Below the pieces are notes generated by a model. The model did no database searches and was not told the DNA's origin. It was given only the letters and a program-made list of their open reading frames with translations. A stretch of DNA of 60,000 nt from Owenia fusiformis (taxonomy: Eukaryota > Annelida > Polychaeta > Sabellida > Oweniidae): NCBI GenBank assembly GCA_903813345.2, contig CAIIXF020000009.1, forward strand, positions 17,201,759-17,261,758, given 5' to 3'. Each line of letters opens with the position of its first letter. Position 1 is the first letter of the stretch. The translations under genes were made by a program, and so were the position numbers. This document shows, piece by piece, positions 22,901-36,700 of this stretch.

Positions 22901-25684
22901 TTAATCTAGATGCTCTATTAAACATGCAGTTAATGAAAATCGAATTCAACATAATGGCTGCTATTCGTGATAATGGTATCTGACTTATTGGTGTGATAAT
23001 GAATAAAGCAAAATATTTGATGTTTTTACTCCAGGTGATTACAAGTTTGGATCTTGTGAAAATATTTGGTCAGTTAGCTAAGTTGGAGCAGACATCCCAG
23101 TATCTTGCTGAGTACATTTGTGAACTGTCCCTCCTGAAGGCTGAGATAGGACAATACACACAGGCCAAAATAGCTGCCAGCTGTGTACTCTTTGCCAGGC
23201 TAGCCATGAAGCAAGGTAGGTGCTATATGACCAAATTAATTTTTAACTAAAACGTAATATTCTGTCAGTCCAGCAATACCTAAAAATCCCTCTGGATACC
23301 TGAAAGTTTGTTTTTGATTTTCCAGAGTTCCCCTGGCCAAGTCACATGGAAGACTTCACTGGACTCTCAGTAGAGGATCTCAAACACTGTGTGCTGAAAC
23401 TACATGAGAAGAGGTAAAGGCATCATTTTATATATTGGAATCTAAATAGCTTTGGAGAATGGGTTGATAGTAACAAGTCATGTCATAAGCTAAGTGTAAA
23501 AATCAGTTGTGTAAATACCTATTCTTTTCAACAACAAAAATTTCACTTGTGAAATCTTTTTTGTTAATAACAAGATTGGTGTATGGATGATCCAACAGTT
23601 CAAGTGAAATGGAATATATTGGTAGAACAATCCCGAATACAGTTTGTTGTATTGGAGTCAGAATTATTGTCTTAAGATATTAGATATGAACCAGGGTATA
23701 ATCACCATGACTTAGTTACACATTGCTAGCCTGTTGATTTAGCTTTGATGTATAAACAGTGTACAGAAATTGCTCTATTAGTATAAATGATGATTTTTTC
23801 AGTTTTACGGAAGGTTCAATGGTTGACCACAGAGACATTATTCTACAGGCTGTGAAACAGCGCTACAGTGATGAACAGTTCTCTAATGTCAGCAACATAG
23901 AAATCCTGACAGCCAGGGAGTTGTGCCAGGCACTCGGGCTCTCAGACCTCAGCAGTCCTGACAATGATGTCAGAATATATCTCCATGGTGCCAAGGACCT
24001 GATTGCATCACCATCTAGAGGAAACCATAGAAACAGGTATGTAAATTAATTTTGGTGTACTCACGTATAAACACTTAAGTAAATGTTGATAAGTCCATCC
24101 ACCTCAATGGAACTTGATCTCGGGGTCTGACTGTGCCCTGTAACTGCAGTCGTATGTCTTGGTTCCTAGACATTCTTTTGGCTACTTTCATAGATTGAAA
24201 CAATGTTGGTTACTGGTCTCATTCATTTCATGAAGATACTAATGTGAGATTGAAACAATGTTGGTTACTTGTCTCATTCACTTCATGAAGATACCTATGT
24301 ATTTCTACAGGAGAAATCGTCCATCCTCTGGTGATCGTGCAGCTACTCCTACAATGGATTCAGACCAGAACATGGCCAACCTGCTCAATGAATCTGCCAT
24401 GTCTGGATACGATGGTGACAAAGAAGATGAAGGGGAGTCATTCATTGACTGTGAAGGTGAGAATTCTGTGTAAAATTGTGCTAAAAATCCAGTCTGTCCA
24501 GTTGGAGATCAGGGTACAACAATTAATTAACCAGTTAAAGGTCAGCCATGGCTTTTCAGATAAATAACTGAAGCTGATTGTTTACTTCAAGATAGACAAG
24601 AGATACCGATTGGCTGGAATTGAAAATTTTGGTTATGTCAATCAGCATATTTACAAGAAAAGGTCTTATTTCTCACTAACATTTTCTAATTTATTTGAAT
24701 TTTGATAAATATTCATGAATTCACGAATCTTGAAAGTCATCATATAATGAGGTTGCTGTCGGAATAAGTTCGGAAACTTTTGTATTCTGTTTGAACCAGA
24801 AATTTAAACTACCATATTTAGCTGTTTAAAATGTTTGTCATCAGGTCAGCCATTGGTAATGTATATATGGTTTCTATCAAAGTTGAGATTTTTACACATA
24901 TAAGAGCAAACTTGTGTCAAAGTCTGATAAGGTTTTGGACTAAGGTATTTACTAACGGAAATTATTTTGTGGACATTTTGAATCTCAAAAACTGCGATAT
25001 TTATCACACTGTGTCTTGTTATGTTTGTTAGTATTTGCCAGTTTGCATTTTTGAAAAACAATACAATTACAATACAATTATCTTTCAGATTTTGATGACG
25101 ATGAAGATCTTGTGAGCTTATGGGGACCTGATCAATCACGTGTTAACAATTCTGAGAGCCTAACATTTCCTAATATGGATGTAGATGATACACCTCCCAT
25201 TGATCTCAACCAAAATGTGCGAATTTTGCGCCATAGATCTCCTACTAGATATTGTAGCGTTAACAAATATAATGACTATAAGGGGCCCACAGAAGGACCC
25301 CATAGCTCAACTGAAAACAATACTACATCTGATGTTAAGATCTACATTGACAGTGATCACAATGCAATGAGCAGTGGCAATATCTCAGTTGTACAAGGCA
25401 GCAGCAGTAATAGTATACATGGCAGCATGGCCCATACCTCAGCCTCAACCACTCTCACGTTGAGCAACATAACCGGCAATAGCAACATAATTAAACATTA
25501 TGAGACACGCTCTCAGAGCAAGCTCAATCAAGTGTCCAATGCAATCTCTAAAACCAGAACAGCATTTCAAAGTCTTCCGATAGACAGTGCCAATGGTGCT
25601 ACCACCTCAAAAACTAGAACAAACTCCAAGAGGAAAAGTACAAATCAAATGGGGAATGAAAACAAACTGCAAGTTTTATCATAA
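16903..25684 (+). CDS. CCNF: Cyclin F (F-box and cyclin-box protein), 842 aa predicted
   Basis: Cyclin F is the substrate-receptor F-box subunit of an SCF ubiquitin ligase acting in G2, at centrosomes and in the nucleus. Exons: 16903-16909 (tentative), 18815-19044, 19169-19275, 19989-20056, 20244-20434, 20882-21043, 21200-21429, 22305-22593, 23035-23215, 23326-23413, 23803-24036, 24311-24456, 25089-25684. All borders are GT/AG and phases match; the sum is 2,529 nt. The F-box begins LPEELLIHLMKGL, with an upstream Arg-rich stretch as in vertebrates. Next come AAENGNIESLIKLGIAYLYN and FIRPPWTVSGACCK. The cyclin box opens at MRYILVDWLVEVAGMKDF, containing the MRYIL hydrophobic patch for substrate docking, and includes LTDNAYKYEDVVRMMGEI. 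The C-terminal cyclin fold is followed by an acidic, Ser-rich tail with a basic SKRKS cluster near the end. The vertebrate protein is about 786 aa. Only the first exon is uncertain: 18815 starts in phase 1 without an ATG, and ATGAAAG|GTATGT supplies exactly one base. Confidence 0.93.
17000..18814. other. Intron 1 of cyclin F with a mirrored-motif repeat
   Basis: It contains at 17515-17700 a dispersed repeat with CGAACGAAGTTCGGAGGGAT, a CCGTCTGTCCGTCCGG stretch and AAAATGGCGGCCATTTT. The same motif family recurs at about 43.0 kb, 46.4-47.2 kb and 59.7-60.0 kb. The rest is AT-rich intron with no recognised feature. Confidence 0.6.
20360..20685 (+). repeat. Tandem duplication of the 3' part of cyclin F exon 5 and its donor
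   Basis: 20360-20516 is repeated at 20529-20685 with about one mismatch (ATCTGAGC against CTCTGAGC). The unit holds the last 75 bp of exon 5, the GTATTG donor and 82 bp of intron. The second copy lacks an exon start, so it lies in intron 5 unless the upstream donor is skipped. Confidence 0.9.
24192..24294 (+). repeat. Short tandem duplication in a cyclin F intron
   Basis: 24192-24239 and 24247-24294 are 48-bp near-identical copies, starting AGATTGAAACAATGTTGG, at a 55-bp period just before the exon at 24311. They are intronic and probably a recent replication-slippage event. Confidence 0.85.
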
Positions 25685-27835
25685 GGACTCTATGACCAGA
25701 ATGTTGCAGATTTGCAGTATATAAGATGTTTGTACTTTCTATAATGTGGAGTTTATTGTGAGCATTCCTTGAACTATGCATAAATATAGATTAGGGTTTA
25801 CATATTGTAAATCAGGTGCTTAACCTACAGGGTGCTTGCACTTGGATATTATTTTACAATTTAAGTTAGCATATTTCTGTTACTAGGTGATAATGAGATA
25901 AATATACATTATCTCCAAATGGAAATAGTAATGCATTTTGTATTACACAATTTTACCAAAATATATTTATTATTATTTGGTGTTTTGCAAAATGATAATT
26001 ACACAAGCATTTATAGTATAATCTATACTAGAGTTGAAATACAATAATGATACCGCACTGACAAATATTTGACATATTTAAAGGACATTTTATTATTGCT
26101 GTAAAACTGTCTCAAATGCAGCTGTGTTATATGTTATTATACACCACTGACTGTTATTCAAAATGTTGCTCAAGTGGTCAGTGTGTGTACTATGTAGGAA
26201 ATGTAATGATGTAGACTAGACTGTGTATTTAAGTAGATTAACTGTGTTCATGTTGGTTATATAATAGTAACATAATGAGAATGTATGTGGAGAGGGAGTA
26301 CATATCTGAGGCCAAATGTGTGAGATTCATCATGTGATAAACATAGGTGAATCACTGGAGTGTGTGTGATGGTATATGATGTTGCACCAAGCCCCTTAGG
26401 TCAGGAGGTGCCACTAACAATCTCTTATACAGAATTGGGAAATGAAGAGGAATGGCCAGAGGCTTGGTGCAAAACTATGTAACATTGTCCTCTTTGTGAA
26501 AACAATCTTGATTACTTGAGATCCTCTTAGTGCCAGTATTTCGCATATAGTGTAAACAAGAAGGATGTTTACAATAAGATTGGAGAATATGTAGCTTCAA
26601 TGAAAGAAACTAGCTTTAAAAGGAGAATCAAATCTAGCAGGTGGGCTTGACAAAAATTGTTTCAATTTTAAAATACTTTTGGCTCATATCATTCCTTATC
26701 ATGTCTGTTTCTAAAAATCCTCAAAGTGCAAACTTTATTTCAGGAGAACTAAAGTTTTTTACACAAATGTACATGTATTATTTTTCTATTAATGTGATTA
26801 CCATTTTAATTAGTTTTTAAGAATTCGAATTTAAGCACTCCATTTTTGCACTTTGAATCTTCAATAACTACACTAGTTAATTACATATTTCATATATTTT
26901 GGGAGATCTTGTATGTGAGATTGTAAGGAATAGATTGGTGTAGGTCAATTGTACATGTTCCAATTTTGATACACCCTATACATCTGATTCTGTCTTTATG
27001 TTCTGAACGATTTTTCACTTTGATATTATTTTTTAAGGCTTACATAGTGAGTCAATAGAATAATTCGTCTCTCCCTCTGTCAATAATTTTGTGACATGAA
27101 TTTATGGTCCCATACCTAGTTTTTGGCAAATATCCAATTTACATGTGTCATTTATAGCGTTCTGAAATCAGATAACAGGTTGCAATTGTTGTTGAGAAGT
27201 ATTAGTGTCAGTTGCAACTTCTCAGGTTTTGTTTTTCTCTGAATGGGCACTATAAATTCTAAAAAAAGTTGGAATTTGACCAACTTTTGCAATTCAGTTC
27301 AATTTTTTAAATAAGTAAAAGGAATCACCATGTAAACCCACCGAATGGTGCCATTTTAAGGCTATAGTACTGTGTCACCGTTCAGCCATTGAAATATTGT
27401 TGAAATATACTGATTGTTATGCTATACTGTACATTCTGAGTTTTATTCAGGAATATTTTATTATGCAGTAAATAAGCACATTACAATTCACTGAATTAAG
27501 ATGGCAGTGAATTAACAATGCTCAGTGCAGTTTGGAACCAGGTTGATGTGAACACAATATTCCAGATCATTTCAAAACAAAGTAGTCTTTCACTTTCAAA
27601 GTCTCTGGTTGATTGCTCACGTGAGGAAACATTGGGACCCGTTGCAAGGCAGAATAAAATGTTTTGGAGGGAATTTTCAATATTTTATATTTTAATTGGG
27701 ATTTATATTTTTTTGGTGTATAATCACTGCTGATTGCTGATGTATGTTGTCCATATAGTTATAGTGCATCTTGTTGAATTATTGCATTGTATAATGAACT
27801 GATGAAACAATAAACTAATAATAATACCATTACTA
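25685..27835 (+). other. 3' UTR and downstream region of cyclin F
   Basis: After the stop at 25682-25684 there is AT-rich sequence without further coding exons. The best candidate polyadenylation signal is AATAAA at 27809-27814, with another near 27906; if one is used, the 3' UTR is about 2.1 kb. The open frame at 27518-27733 has no recognisable content. Confidence 0.4.
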
Positions 27836-28118
27836 AATCATGTTACTTTTACATATTGTTAGCTATGTTCAGAACATTGAAGGTGAAGCAAAGAATAGAT
27901 GTAAAAATAAACCCTGGAACTTTTTAAGATATTGGTTTGGTCTTTTGGTAAAAGCAACATAAGACAATGGAAATGTAGACAACTTAACAAACAAACACCT
28001 ATATTTGAAACTGGGGATCTAAAACGTAAACAAGCTTACAACAATACCATACCTTTTTGGGTTGGATAAAACGTATTTCATTAATTGCACCTCATGACTG
28101 GATTGAGTATTAGCATTA

Positions 28119-28957
28119 CAGTGCGTATCAAAAAAGCGCAACAGATTGTTATCTGGGAAAAGCACAAAACAAGTGATAACAGCATTGATTCCATTCATTG
28201 TACCATAAGGCCACGTGTCTCCTCTTTACGATGGTATATCATTTGTTGATATTGGGTCATGGTTGGGCGAGTAATCATTCCTATTGCAAAGTGGGCCAAA
28301 ATTAGCTTGGGACAAATTTATAAACATCGCGAAAGTCTGTGTACGGGGCCCAATGCAATATTTGAAGAAAACAAAACCAATGATGACTGCATCCTTTTCA
28401 TTCAATGTACCAAAAAGCCAAATTACTCCTCTGCAATGGAATTTAATTCATTCACAGGAAGTCATGGCTGGCTGAATAATCATTAATTTTGCGAAGTGGG
28501 GCAAAATTCAGCTTGGACCCAAGTTTTAAACATTGTAAAAAACATGCATGGGACATAAGGGCTATTGAAAAAAGATGTGACAGGTGTGGCATAAACAGTA
28601 AAGTGTTCATACTCATATTCTTGCAGGAATACATCCTATACCCCTCCAAATTGCCACCACTTCTTTGCACATAAAGATGCGCTCATCTCTCCACGTCATG
28701 CATGGTTCAGCCTGGAGTCATCTGTGGGTTAAAGCGGAGAAAAGCATCCCATGGGCAATTCGATATCTGAAACTTGGTCCAGAGCCGATTTTGACCAAAT
28801 GTGCAAATGGAAGGATTTCTCCCCCAACCCATGACCACATGTGAATGAATGACATATCATTGCAAAGAGGAGGGGTGTGGCTTTATGGTACATTGAATGA
28901 AATTGATGTAGTCATCACTAGTTTTGTGATTTTATGAGATAACCCTGATACGCCCTG
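28119..28957. mobile_element. Mariner-like non-autonomous inverted-repeat element (839 bp)
   Basis: The left end is CAGTGCGTATCA and the right end, read inward, CAGGGCGTATCA; each is flanked by TA, the mariner target. Subterminal sequence is also inverted: AAAGCACAAAACAAGTGATA opposite a close complement near 28912-28931, and the run ending in CCATTCATTGTACCATAA opposite TTATGGTACATTGAATG. The interior also repeats TCATGGTTGGG-type segments. No transposase frame is present. Confidence 0.75.
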
Positions 28958-29399
28958 TATAGACCCCTTCTAATGAGATAAGGTGTTACCCCAGATTGTG
29001 ATCTGTACTTTTTAGAATATATTCAACATGAGGTGCATGTTCTGTCTGGTAAGATATGTGAAATTATTTAAGCTATACATGGTTAGGCATAATTTTTTAC
29101 CCACCCATGGATATTTATATCTATACTTTAACAATGCTTACATTCATGGATAAAATCATATCTCTCATAAATCATAGGATATTCCCTACAGGGTGGTCCA
29201 AAAAAATGGGACGCTCATATTTCAAAAATAAATATTGATTTTCTTGAATTCTAGGGAATTTACCTATCTTTAATTTGGTATATCATAAGTTCAAATTAAT
29301 TATAATGTCTGTCAACCAGCGTCCATATAAATGATGTAATTTTCATTTCAAAATGGGTTTTCCAAAACTTACAAAAACCAAGTTTTTTGTCAACTTTAT

Positions 29400-29500
29400 T
29401 TACAAAAACAGATATTCAACTATATGTTCACCATTTTGATTAATAGTAGCCCTCAATTTTGGCCTAAACTGGTCAATAGCATCATTGATATGCTGTTGAG
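29400..29500 (-). pseudogene. Transposase C-terminal fragment, left arm
   Basis: On the minus strand the frame reads AIDQFRPKLRATINQNGEHI followed within a few residues by TAA at 29402-29400. The AI..FRP+L......NGGHIE..F pattern at the very end is typical of mariner/Tc1-like transposases as I recall them. Only the tail is present, with no DDE residues. Confidence 0.6.
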
Positions 29501-29911
29501 ACAATGAATTTCACTTCTCAACAATTCTATCCTTGATAAGGGACTGCGTAGATGTAAGGGGTTCATGATAAAACAATTCTGTTATTTCTCCCAATATGTG
29601 GTCGTCACAGACATTGATATCGGATGATCCAATTATGTTGTTTTTGGACCATCCTGATATGAGCTCATTTTCGAATCATAACATTTTCCAATAAAATGGG
29701 GCTCAAAGCAAAAGATCCCACAAGAGTGTCAAATAATTAAAAAAGATGTGCCTAGATTCATCCCCCCTTAATCACTGCCTCCCCAGATCATTTGATCACC
29801 CAACGTCTGCGACTACCAGGTATGGGGAGAACTAACAGAATCAGTGTACCATAAATCCTTTACATCTATTTAGTCTCTTAGGACAGAATTATTGAGAAGT
29901 GAAATTCATTG

Positions 29912-30010
29912 TCTCAACAGCACATCAGTGATGCTATTGACCAGTTTAGGCCAAAGTTGAGGGCTACAATTGATCAAAATGGTGGACATATTGAACGTCT
30001 GTTTATGTAA
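29912..30010 (+). pseudogene. Transposase C-terminal fragment, right arm
   Basis: The plus frame reads AIDQFRPKLRATIDQNGGHI then ERLFM and TAA at 30008-30010. It is the inverted counterpart of the left-arm fragment and differs from it at several residues, so the arms have drifted since duplication. Confidence 0.6.
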
Positions 30011-30252
30011 ATAAAGTTGACGATAAAACTTGGTTTTTACAAGTTTTGGAAAACCCGTTTTGAAACGAAAATGACGTCATTTATATTATGGACGCTCGTT
30101 GACAGATATTATAATAAATTTGAACTTATGATATACCAAATTAAAGATGAGTAAATTCCCTATCCATTGGTATATAATATGCCATGTTTTCATCAAGAAA
30201 ATCAATATTTATTTTTGAAATACGGGTGTCCCATTTTTTGGACCACCCTGTA

Positions 30253-33200
30253 TTTAGTACTATCTAGTTAATAATTGATCTCAACTACATGGTCTACATG
30301 GTACCCCACATGGGTCCATATACAGATCGATTTCAAAATCAGGTTTAGTGTGACCAGAGCTTTAAAGCTCATTGGAGTGCCTTGACTATTTCATGAGTGC
30401 CTCCTATCTTGCGTGATTGAAAATTAAGAATTAGCATATTACTTGAGTCAACTACATACCTTTATATTCTAAGGGAAATGAATTTTATTATTTAGCATGA
30501 ATTAATGTACCTAACACAAGAAATGCAAGACTACATTTATCATAACAGATTTATTTCATATAAATACAATGTACATGTGTAAAAATTGTAAATAAAATGA
30601 TCAGTCTTGCATCAGAACTATTTCACTCCCACCCAATGTACTTTAAAGTAAGGGTAAATGCACTGGTAAAAATATAGTTAACTCATAAGTAAGAGTGAGT
30701 GTGGCATTAAAGGGTGAATGCACTCATAGGTAAGGGTGAATGTACTTGTAAGTAAGAGTGAATTGTACTGGTAAGAGTTTACACTTAGGGGTGAATCATC
30801 TGGAAAGTAAGGGTAAGTGTACTGGTGAATATGGGTGGGTGTATACTGTATACCATTGATGCGAGACTGATACATTAAAATGCCTTCTAACAAATTGAGG
30901 CAGTTACTTGATAACATATTGCATCCTTGTTCATCTCTCAAGATCATATTTTCAGCTCATACAAGTAACAGATATTCCAAAATAAAATGGTCATGGCTGA
31001 AAAGTTTTTCAGAGATATTTTTATAGACATGTTCAAAACATTAATTCTCCAATAGTTTTAATTTGAAAGCCTGATTGGTCTTGCTGTTTAGATATAAACT
31101 TGTGGAATAAATGTTAGCTTTATGAATTTAAAAATTGTATTTTATGGTAAAGATGATAAATTGGCAAGTATGTATTGGCCTAGCCTTGCCCAAGTCGGTC
31201 TCTTTTTCTTATCTTGATTTCTATTATGACCAGATCAGATTAGTAAAAAATACTGACTTGGGCAAGGCTAGTATTGGCATGACACAAAGATATTGCACAT
31301 ATATCTATTCTTGATTAATTAACATACTTAATTGCCTCTGTTATTTCATTTTTGATTATTTTTGAAAACAACCATTTTGAAGAGGCATCATCATGTCTTA
31401 ATTATCTTAGGAATTGGGTATTATTCTTCATTGGAAATTTAAAAGCATGAATGCATGCAATAACCTGTACTGTGACAAGGATGAATGCTTTTAAATCCAA
31501 TAAAGTATGATTTTCAGTACTTTATCGCAATTCAAATATACTGTCACTTCTTTATAGAAAATGAAACCATCTAGTTTTTTGTGAAACTATAATGCTCAGT
31601 TCATTGTGAAACCATAATGTACTGTAAAATAATGTTTCTGCTCAGTTAACCATACAACTTGAATTAATGCACTGAAATAAATCATAGAATCAAGGTATTT
31701 TATGATTCAAACATAATCTGAACCTTCAGCCTTATCTCTGGTTAAAAATGATATTGAAAAACAGCAGACCATATGGGCTCAAATTCAATGGAAAGCTTCA
31801 GACTGCTATGGGTTAATAGACATAGTTCAGTATTGCACTAGAAATCTCCAGGGATGAAAAATCATAAAATACATGTACATCACGAGGAATTTGAGGCATA
31901 TGTGGTTTTTGAGTATTCTATTATATAATAGTTATACATTGTATTATTATAATCATAATAATGCTCTTTACTTGTAAATTTATACAAATATTTAGCTAAA
32001 AGCCAAAAACATTTCATATGATATAGATATCACTAGAAGCAATATGTACAATCTTAAAATACACAGTTAATACAGTGACAATGACTGCCTTTACATGTAT
32101 ATCATACAGTTCTACAAACTGCAGCTGAATATTGACAAATGCAGCAATAATAATCATTTAACTGATATGTCATACACATTCAATCAGTTACTCTGTGAAC
32201 AATCTGCATATTCCGCAAGTCATAAAATATGCACAGGTAGCACCACATACAAAATGAATGCACATTAACACAAGTCATGGGTTATGGAGTAGCACAAAAA
32301 TGCTTCTGCCGTAGTTTACAGTTTAATGTGCCTCTGCAAAATATGCATATTATGGTACCAGCATCATATAAGTCATGTTAAACATTGTAAAAAGAATTAT
32401 GTACCACATTTTAAGGAAAGCACTGTACAAAAAGTCCTAATTAAGCAATAATAAGACCATATGTATATGTACAGTACATATGCTATTATAGTCCAGGAGC
32501 TGCTCAAAAAAGTAAGTGTTGTCTGGTGTTCTGCCACAAAAAATGAATATACCATTTGAAGTACTGCCCTTTGCCTCTAATATTGGGTTACACAGGGTTG
32601 CCTTTAAAGAAAATTTATATATATATATAACTTTTTATCACTTCACTGCATTTCATGTATGATATCAATAGACTTTGATAAAAAAATTTATTGAATGATT
32701 AAAAAAGTGAGTACAGAAATTGGAAAATGTCAAAAGATGGTCCTCACAGTAACTAGTTTTTGTGGCAGATACCAAGACAACCATCTCCTGATCTATAGCT
32801 CTTAGAGAAATCAGCTCAGTGACTATTATTAGAATCAATCATATAGCTGGTATTTCATACCATTAACTAAATATCTATTATGGACATCACAAATTGTCAT
32901 GGCATCAGTTAGTAATATGTGCTATTAATTGGGCCTGAAATATACACATCCATCTACGATTAAATCACAAATAGATTCACTACTAGAAGTTATCTTGTCT
33001 AGTTCACCAATCCTCTTGACTACAACTGATCATTTTCACTGTTAGCCATCCGACAGAGGCACAGCAGAACCATCCTTCTAGAGTGAGATCTGCAACTCTG
33101 ATAGGATGAGTTTGGTGAATCCAGGGGTAATCTAGTCGATCGTTCTTGCAACATACTTTGATGAAGAACTTTGTATATAACAATTTACATGGTCTGATTT

Positions 33201-33775
33201 CTAATTCAGCACCTGCAACATAGGGAAACCATTTAATAGAAACATTGAAGTATATAAATACTTGAACACTTTAACATTGCCATAATTCATTCTTTCATTT
33301 GTGCTTTCTATATTGAAGATTTAATGTAGGTCACATATTCAGGGCATATTACATTTTCAAATTGGTAAGTCTGTCAAATCTGTCAGATCAGTTTACAAAT
33401 GAATTGTAATGTTTATGAATTCAAATTATATCTAAAATGTTTACAATTATAGTAGTATACTAGTAAATGTATGCATTATATACAAATTTATATACATGTA
33501 AACAAAATACAAATGCATTTGCCAAAATAAAATAGACATGTATTGTCAGACAAAAAGCCTTGAGGTTCTGTACACAAAATAAACAAAACCATCATTGAAC
33601 AAAAATCAAGCAAAGGGGTTAATATTATTGGTGCAAAACATCAAACACTATTAAGTTAAATAAAACAATTAGTGAGAAACTTGATTCATTCATAACCTCA
33701 GAATAGGTTGGTTTCTTATACAAAAGGTTATATTAATTAAAGATTAAGCACATACCATACAATAAGCAGGGCAAA
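30253..33775. other. Convergent intergenic/3' UTR interval
   Basis: It lies between the mariner foldback and the stop codon of the minus-strand coiled-coil gene, and includes that gene's 3' UTR. On the minus strand, polyadenylation signals AATAAA occur at 32692-32687 and 30555-30550. A degenerate GTAAGGGTGAATG-type short repeat covers about 30645-30840. A hairpin lies at 31183-31272 (TAGCCTTGCCCAAGTC against GACTTGGGCAAGGCTA). No coding exon is seen. Confidence 0.5.
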
Positions 33776-36700
33776 CTACAAACTTGTGTCTTCTGTAAGC
33801 TTGAAGGTAGACAAAGAATCTGAAGATTTGGAATCAGTTTCAATACCTAGCTCCTTCATCAAGTCTATCTCCATTTCAATATAATACACTCCTTTGTCAT
33901 CTTCACTGAGAGACAACTCATGCTGAAGCTCACTTATGTATACTCCTGGCTGTTCAACATGTATAGTTCCACTGTAGCTAGAGTCATCACCTATCACTTT
34001 ACTGTTTGTGTCCTCACTAATGGCATGATCACCATCTGTTTTATTCACACTCTTTCTTGTCACAGTACCAATCACTGATCTCGACTCATTAATTTTTGAG
34101 GTCAAATTTTCACTCTGATATGTATCAATCTCTGTATGGCTCATTTTATCAACCTCATTGATGATTTTATTACCACTTTCCATACTGGTTCCAATCATTG
34201 ATTTTGATTTGTTGATATTGGAGTAACTGTTATAGTTTGACTTAGCAGAGCTTAGGGTGTTAGTTGTGCTAGTGTAACTGCAGTGCATGACTTTATTGTG
34301 AGATGGATCCAGTTGTTTTGTGTGAGAATTATCTGACTCTACATGTATACCTTGCTGGTTGACTGCAGGGAATTGCAGGTTCCAAGATTCCAAACTAACA
34401 AAACAAAACAAACATCTTATAATGTTATATAAAAGGGATCTACTTGTATTGACCAATTTATGTTAATATAACTACAGCATCTTGATGAATACTATGGGAA
34501 TACAAAATAACATGCTTCAAAATAAAAAGAAACTGATGTTAGTCAGACCATGCTCATACCTGTAAGACATTATATTAAATTGAAGAAACTTAACAGCATA
34601 CTTAAAATCACTCACTTTGTAATGCGAAAAAATCGTTTAGGTTTCTGCAGCCAGGTTGAGTCAATGAACTTCCGTCTCCGTCTCTCAGGTGGATCACTCC
34701 CACCACTAGCTCCATCTATACTGTCAGTGGTTAACGATGTTGAATCATTAGGAGGTGTCTCTGCATCAATGGGTTTTACAGATCTTGGTAAAGTCTGTGA
34801 TTTTGTAGCCTCAGATGTATCTGGGAGAGTTGCAGGAGATGACTGAGTCCTACCTACAGGGTCCTGCTGAGGAACAGGACTACTTAGAGTGATAGTCTGC
34901 TGGCAAAGAGTAGCAATGGCTCCTGATCCAGGTAAAGCATCAGGGGTGCTTCTTGGCCGTTGACCACGCCGTAACTTGAATCTCAATTTTGGTGAGAACT
35001 GAAATATTCTCTTACTTTTTGGCGTACTTAGTTTTGAAGTCACAGGAGTTGATGGAGCACTGGAGTCAGTTGGCTGCATGGAATGTTCGCTGCTAGTATC
35101 TTCACTTTTAGGTTTGGGAGAAATGTTTATGCTCAATGTTGAGACAATATTCTCATTTATAACAGGGTTAGTAGAGTCTAATTTAGGATTTGTTACAACT
35201 AATGATGATCTTGATGAACTTCTTGATGAAGACTGTGAGTTTGATTTATTTGAATCTGATTTGGTTTTCACCTGAAACAATCCTTTTGTTTTTGACACTG
35301 TCCCATCTTTGGGCATTTCAATGGATTTCCTTCTCGTTGGAACACTCTTTGGAGAATCCTTTTTCTCCATTTTATCTGATGTTTCAGAATCAGTCTTACT
35401 GTATGTATCTTTTAATTTTTTCACTTGACCATCATTAGGAAGATCTTTCAGTTGAGGTTTGGTAACCTGATGTTCAGATTCTCGTGTTTGAGACAAACGT
35501 CTGATGACATTCTGCACTTTGGGTGACCCACTTATGCTGCGCTCCCTTGAAAGGGAACGACTGGTGTCCCTTGATATACTTCTGTCTTTTGAGGGAGATG
35601 TGATTGATGACTCTGGAGTGCTACTGTCTCTGGAAAACTGTCTGACAACTTTATTCACTTTACTCTCATGAGAAGTAGAAGCCATAAGTTTTCGGTGTCC
35701 AATCACTCCTTCATTATCATGTTCAGACATTGAGTACACACTTTTCTTTCTTGCACTTTCTTGTATAAGTTCTTTTGCAGTTTTAAGCTTCCACACAGGT
35801 GATGGTGACACTTGTGGCTTAGGACTTGGCACTTTACATAATCTCAAATGTGTATTTGGTTTCACAATCAGTTCTGAATCAGTTTGATGTTCAAATGTTG
35901 AGACAACTTCTGAAACTTTTTTTGCTGGTTCATCATGATCCCACCGACTTTTGCTATGAGAGTTAATTGGGGGCTGACTATTCTGCCTTAGTCTGGAGAC
36001 AGGTGACACAGAGCGCTTATCAGGCATTACTCGAGATCTTTTCTCAAACACTGACATAAGTTCTGATTTGGTATTTACTGCTTGAATATCAGGTTCTTGA
36101 ACTGGAGCTTTATCTTCAGATGAGACTATCCGGTGGCGGAAATGTCTTTTAGGAGGGGTAGCATGCCATGTTCGCATGTCCACTGTAGTATCAGAGTGGA
36201 TGTTATGACTTTCATTCTTCAACTTACGGGGATTTTTAGATCTGATGAGTGGGCTATGGGGTGCTTGTTTTATAACACATGCATCATCAACTGAGACTTT
36301 CCTTTTACTGGGGGGTGTTTTGATGGGTATTGACTCACAACTTGATGATATAGAGCTAGATTTGTCTGAATCCCTAAAAGCTGCTCTAGCCTCTGCTGAT
36401 TTGTGATACTCTTCTAGAGCCCGTAGTCCTAATATAGGCTTATTGCCAATAGGGCTCTCTATAGGGGATGGTACAGGTTTTGGAGATGACTGACTGGGTA
36501 AGGATACTCGGAACTCAATTTCTTCAATGTTTCCCGATTTCCCTTTATCAAGTGGCTCAGGACTTGGTTCTGGGCTGACAGTGAATGTGAATGTTACTTT
36601 GGTGTCATTTGTTGGTGTGCTCTTATCAGATCCAAATGAATCTTGCCTGCCTAAACTATGTGGCTGACTGGTTTCATTAGAAGGTTTCCTTGGAGGGGGA

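Larger units (their letters stand above)
29189..30250. mobile_element. Mariner-like giant foldback element (1,062 bp)
   Basis: The ends are CAGGGTGGTCCAAAAAA and its complement, flanked by TA dinucleotides (29187-29188 and 30251-30252). Imperfect complementary arms run about 350 bp on each side, with a spacer of about 340 bp between roughly 29540 and 29880. Each arm, read outward, encodes the same transposase-like C-terminus with a stop codon and then the terminal sequence, so the element looks like an inverted duplication of one transposon end. The spacer shows no gene. Confidence 0.85.

Noticed and set aside
24846-25139. 97-codon minus frame overlapping cyclin F intron and last exon
   Set aside because: Antisense to a well-supported exon; no motif of its own.
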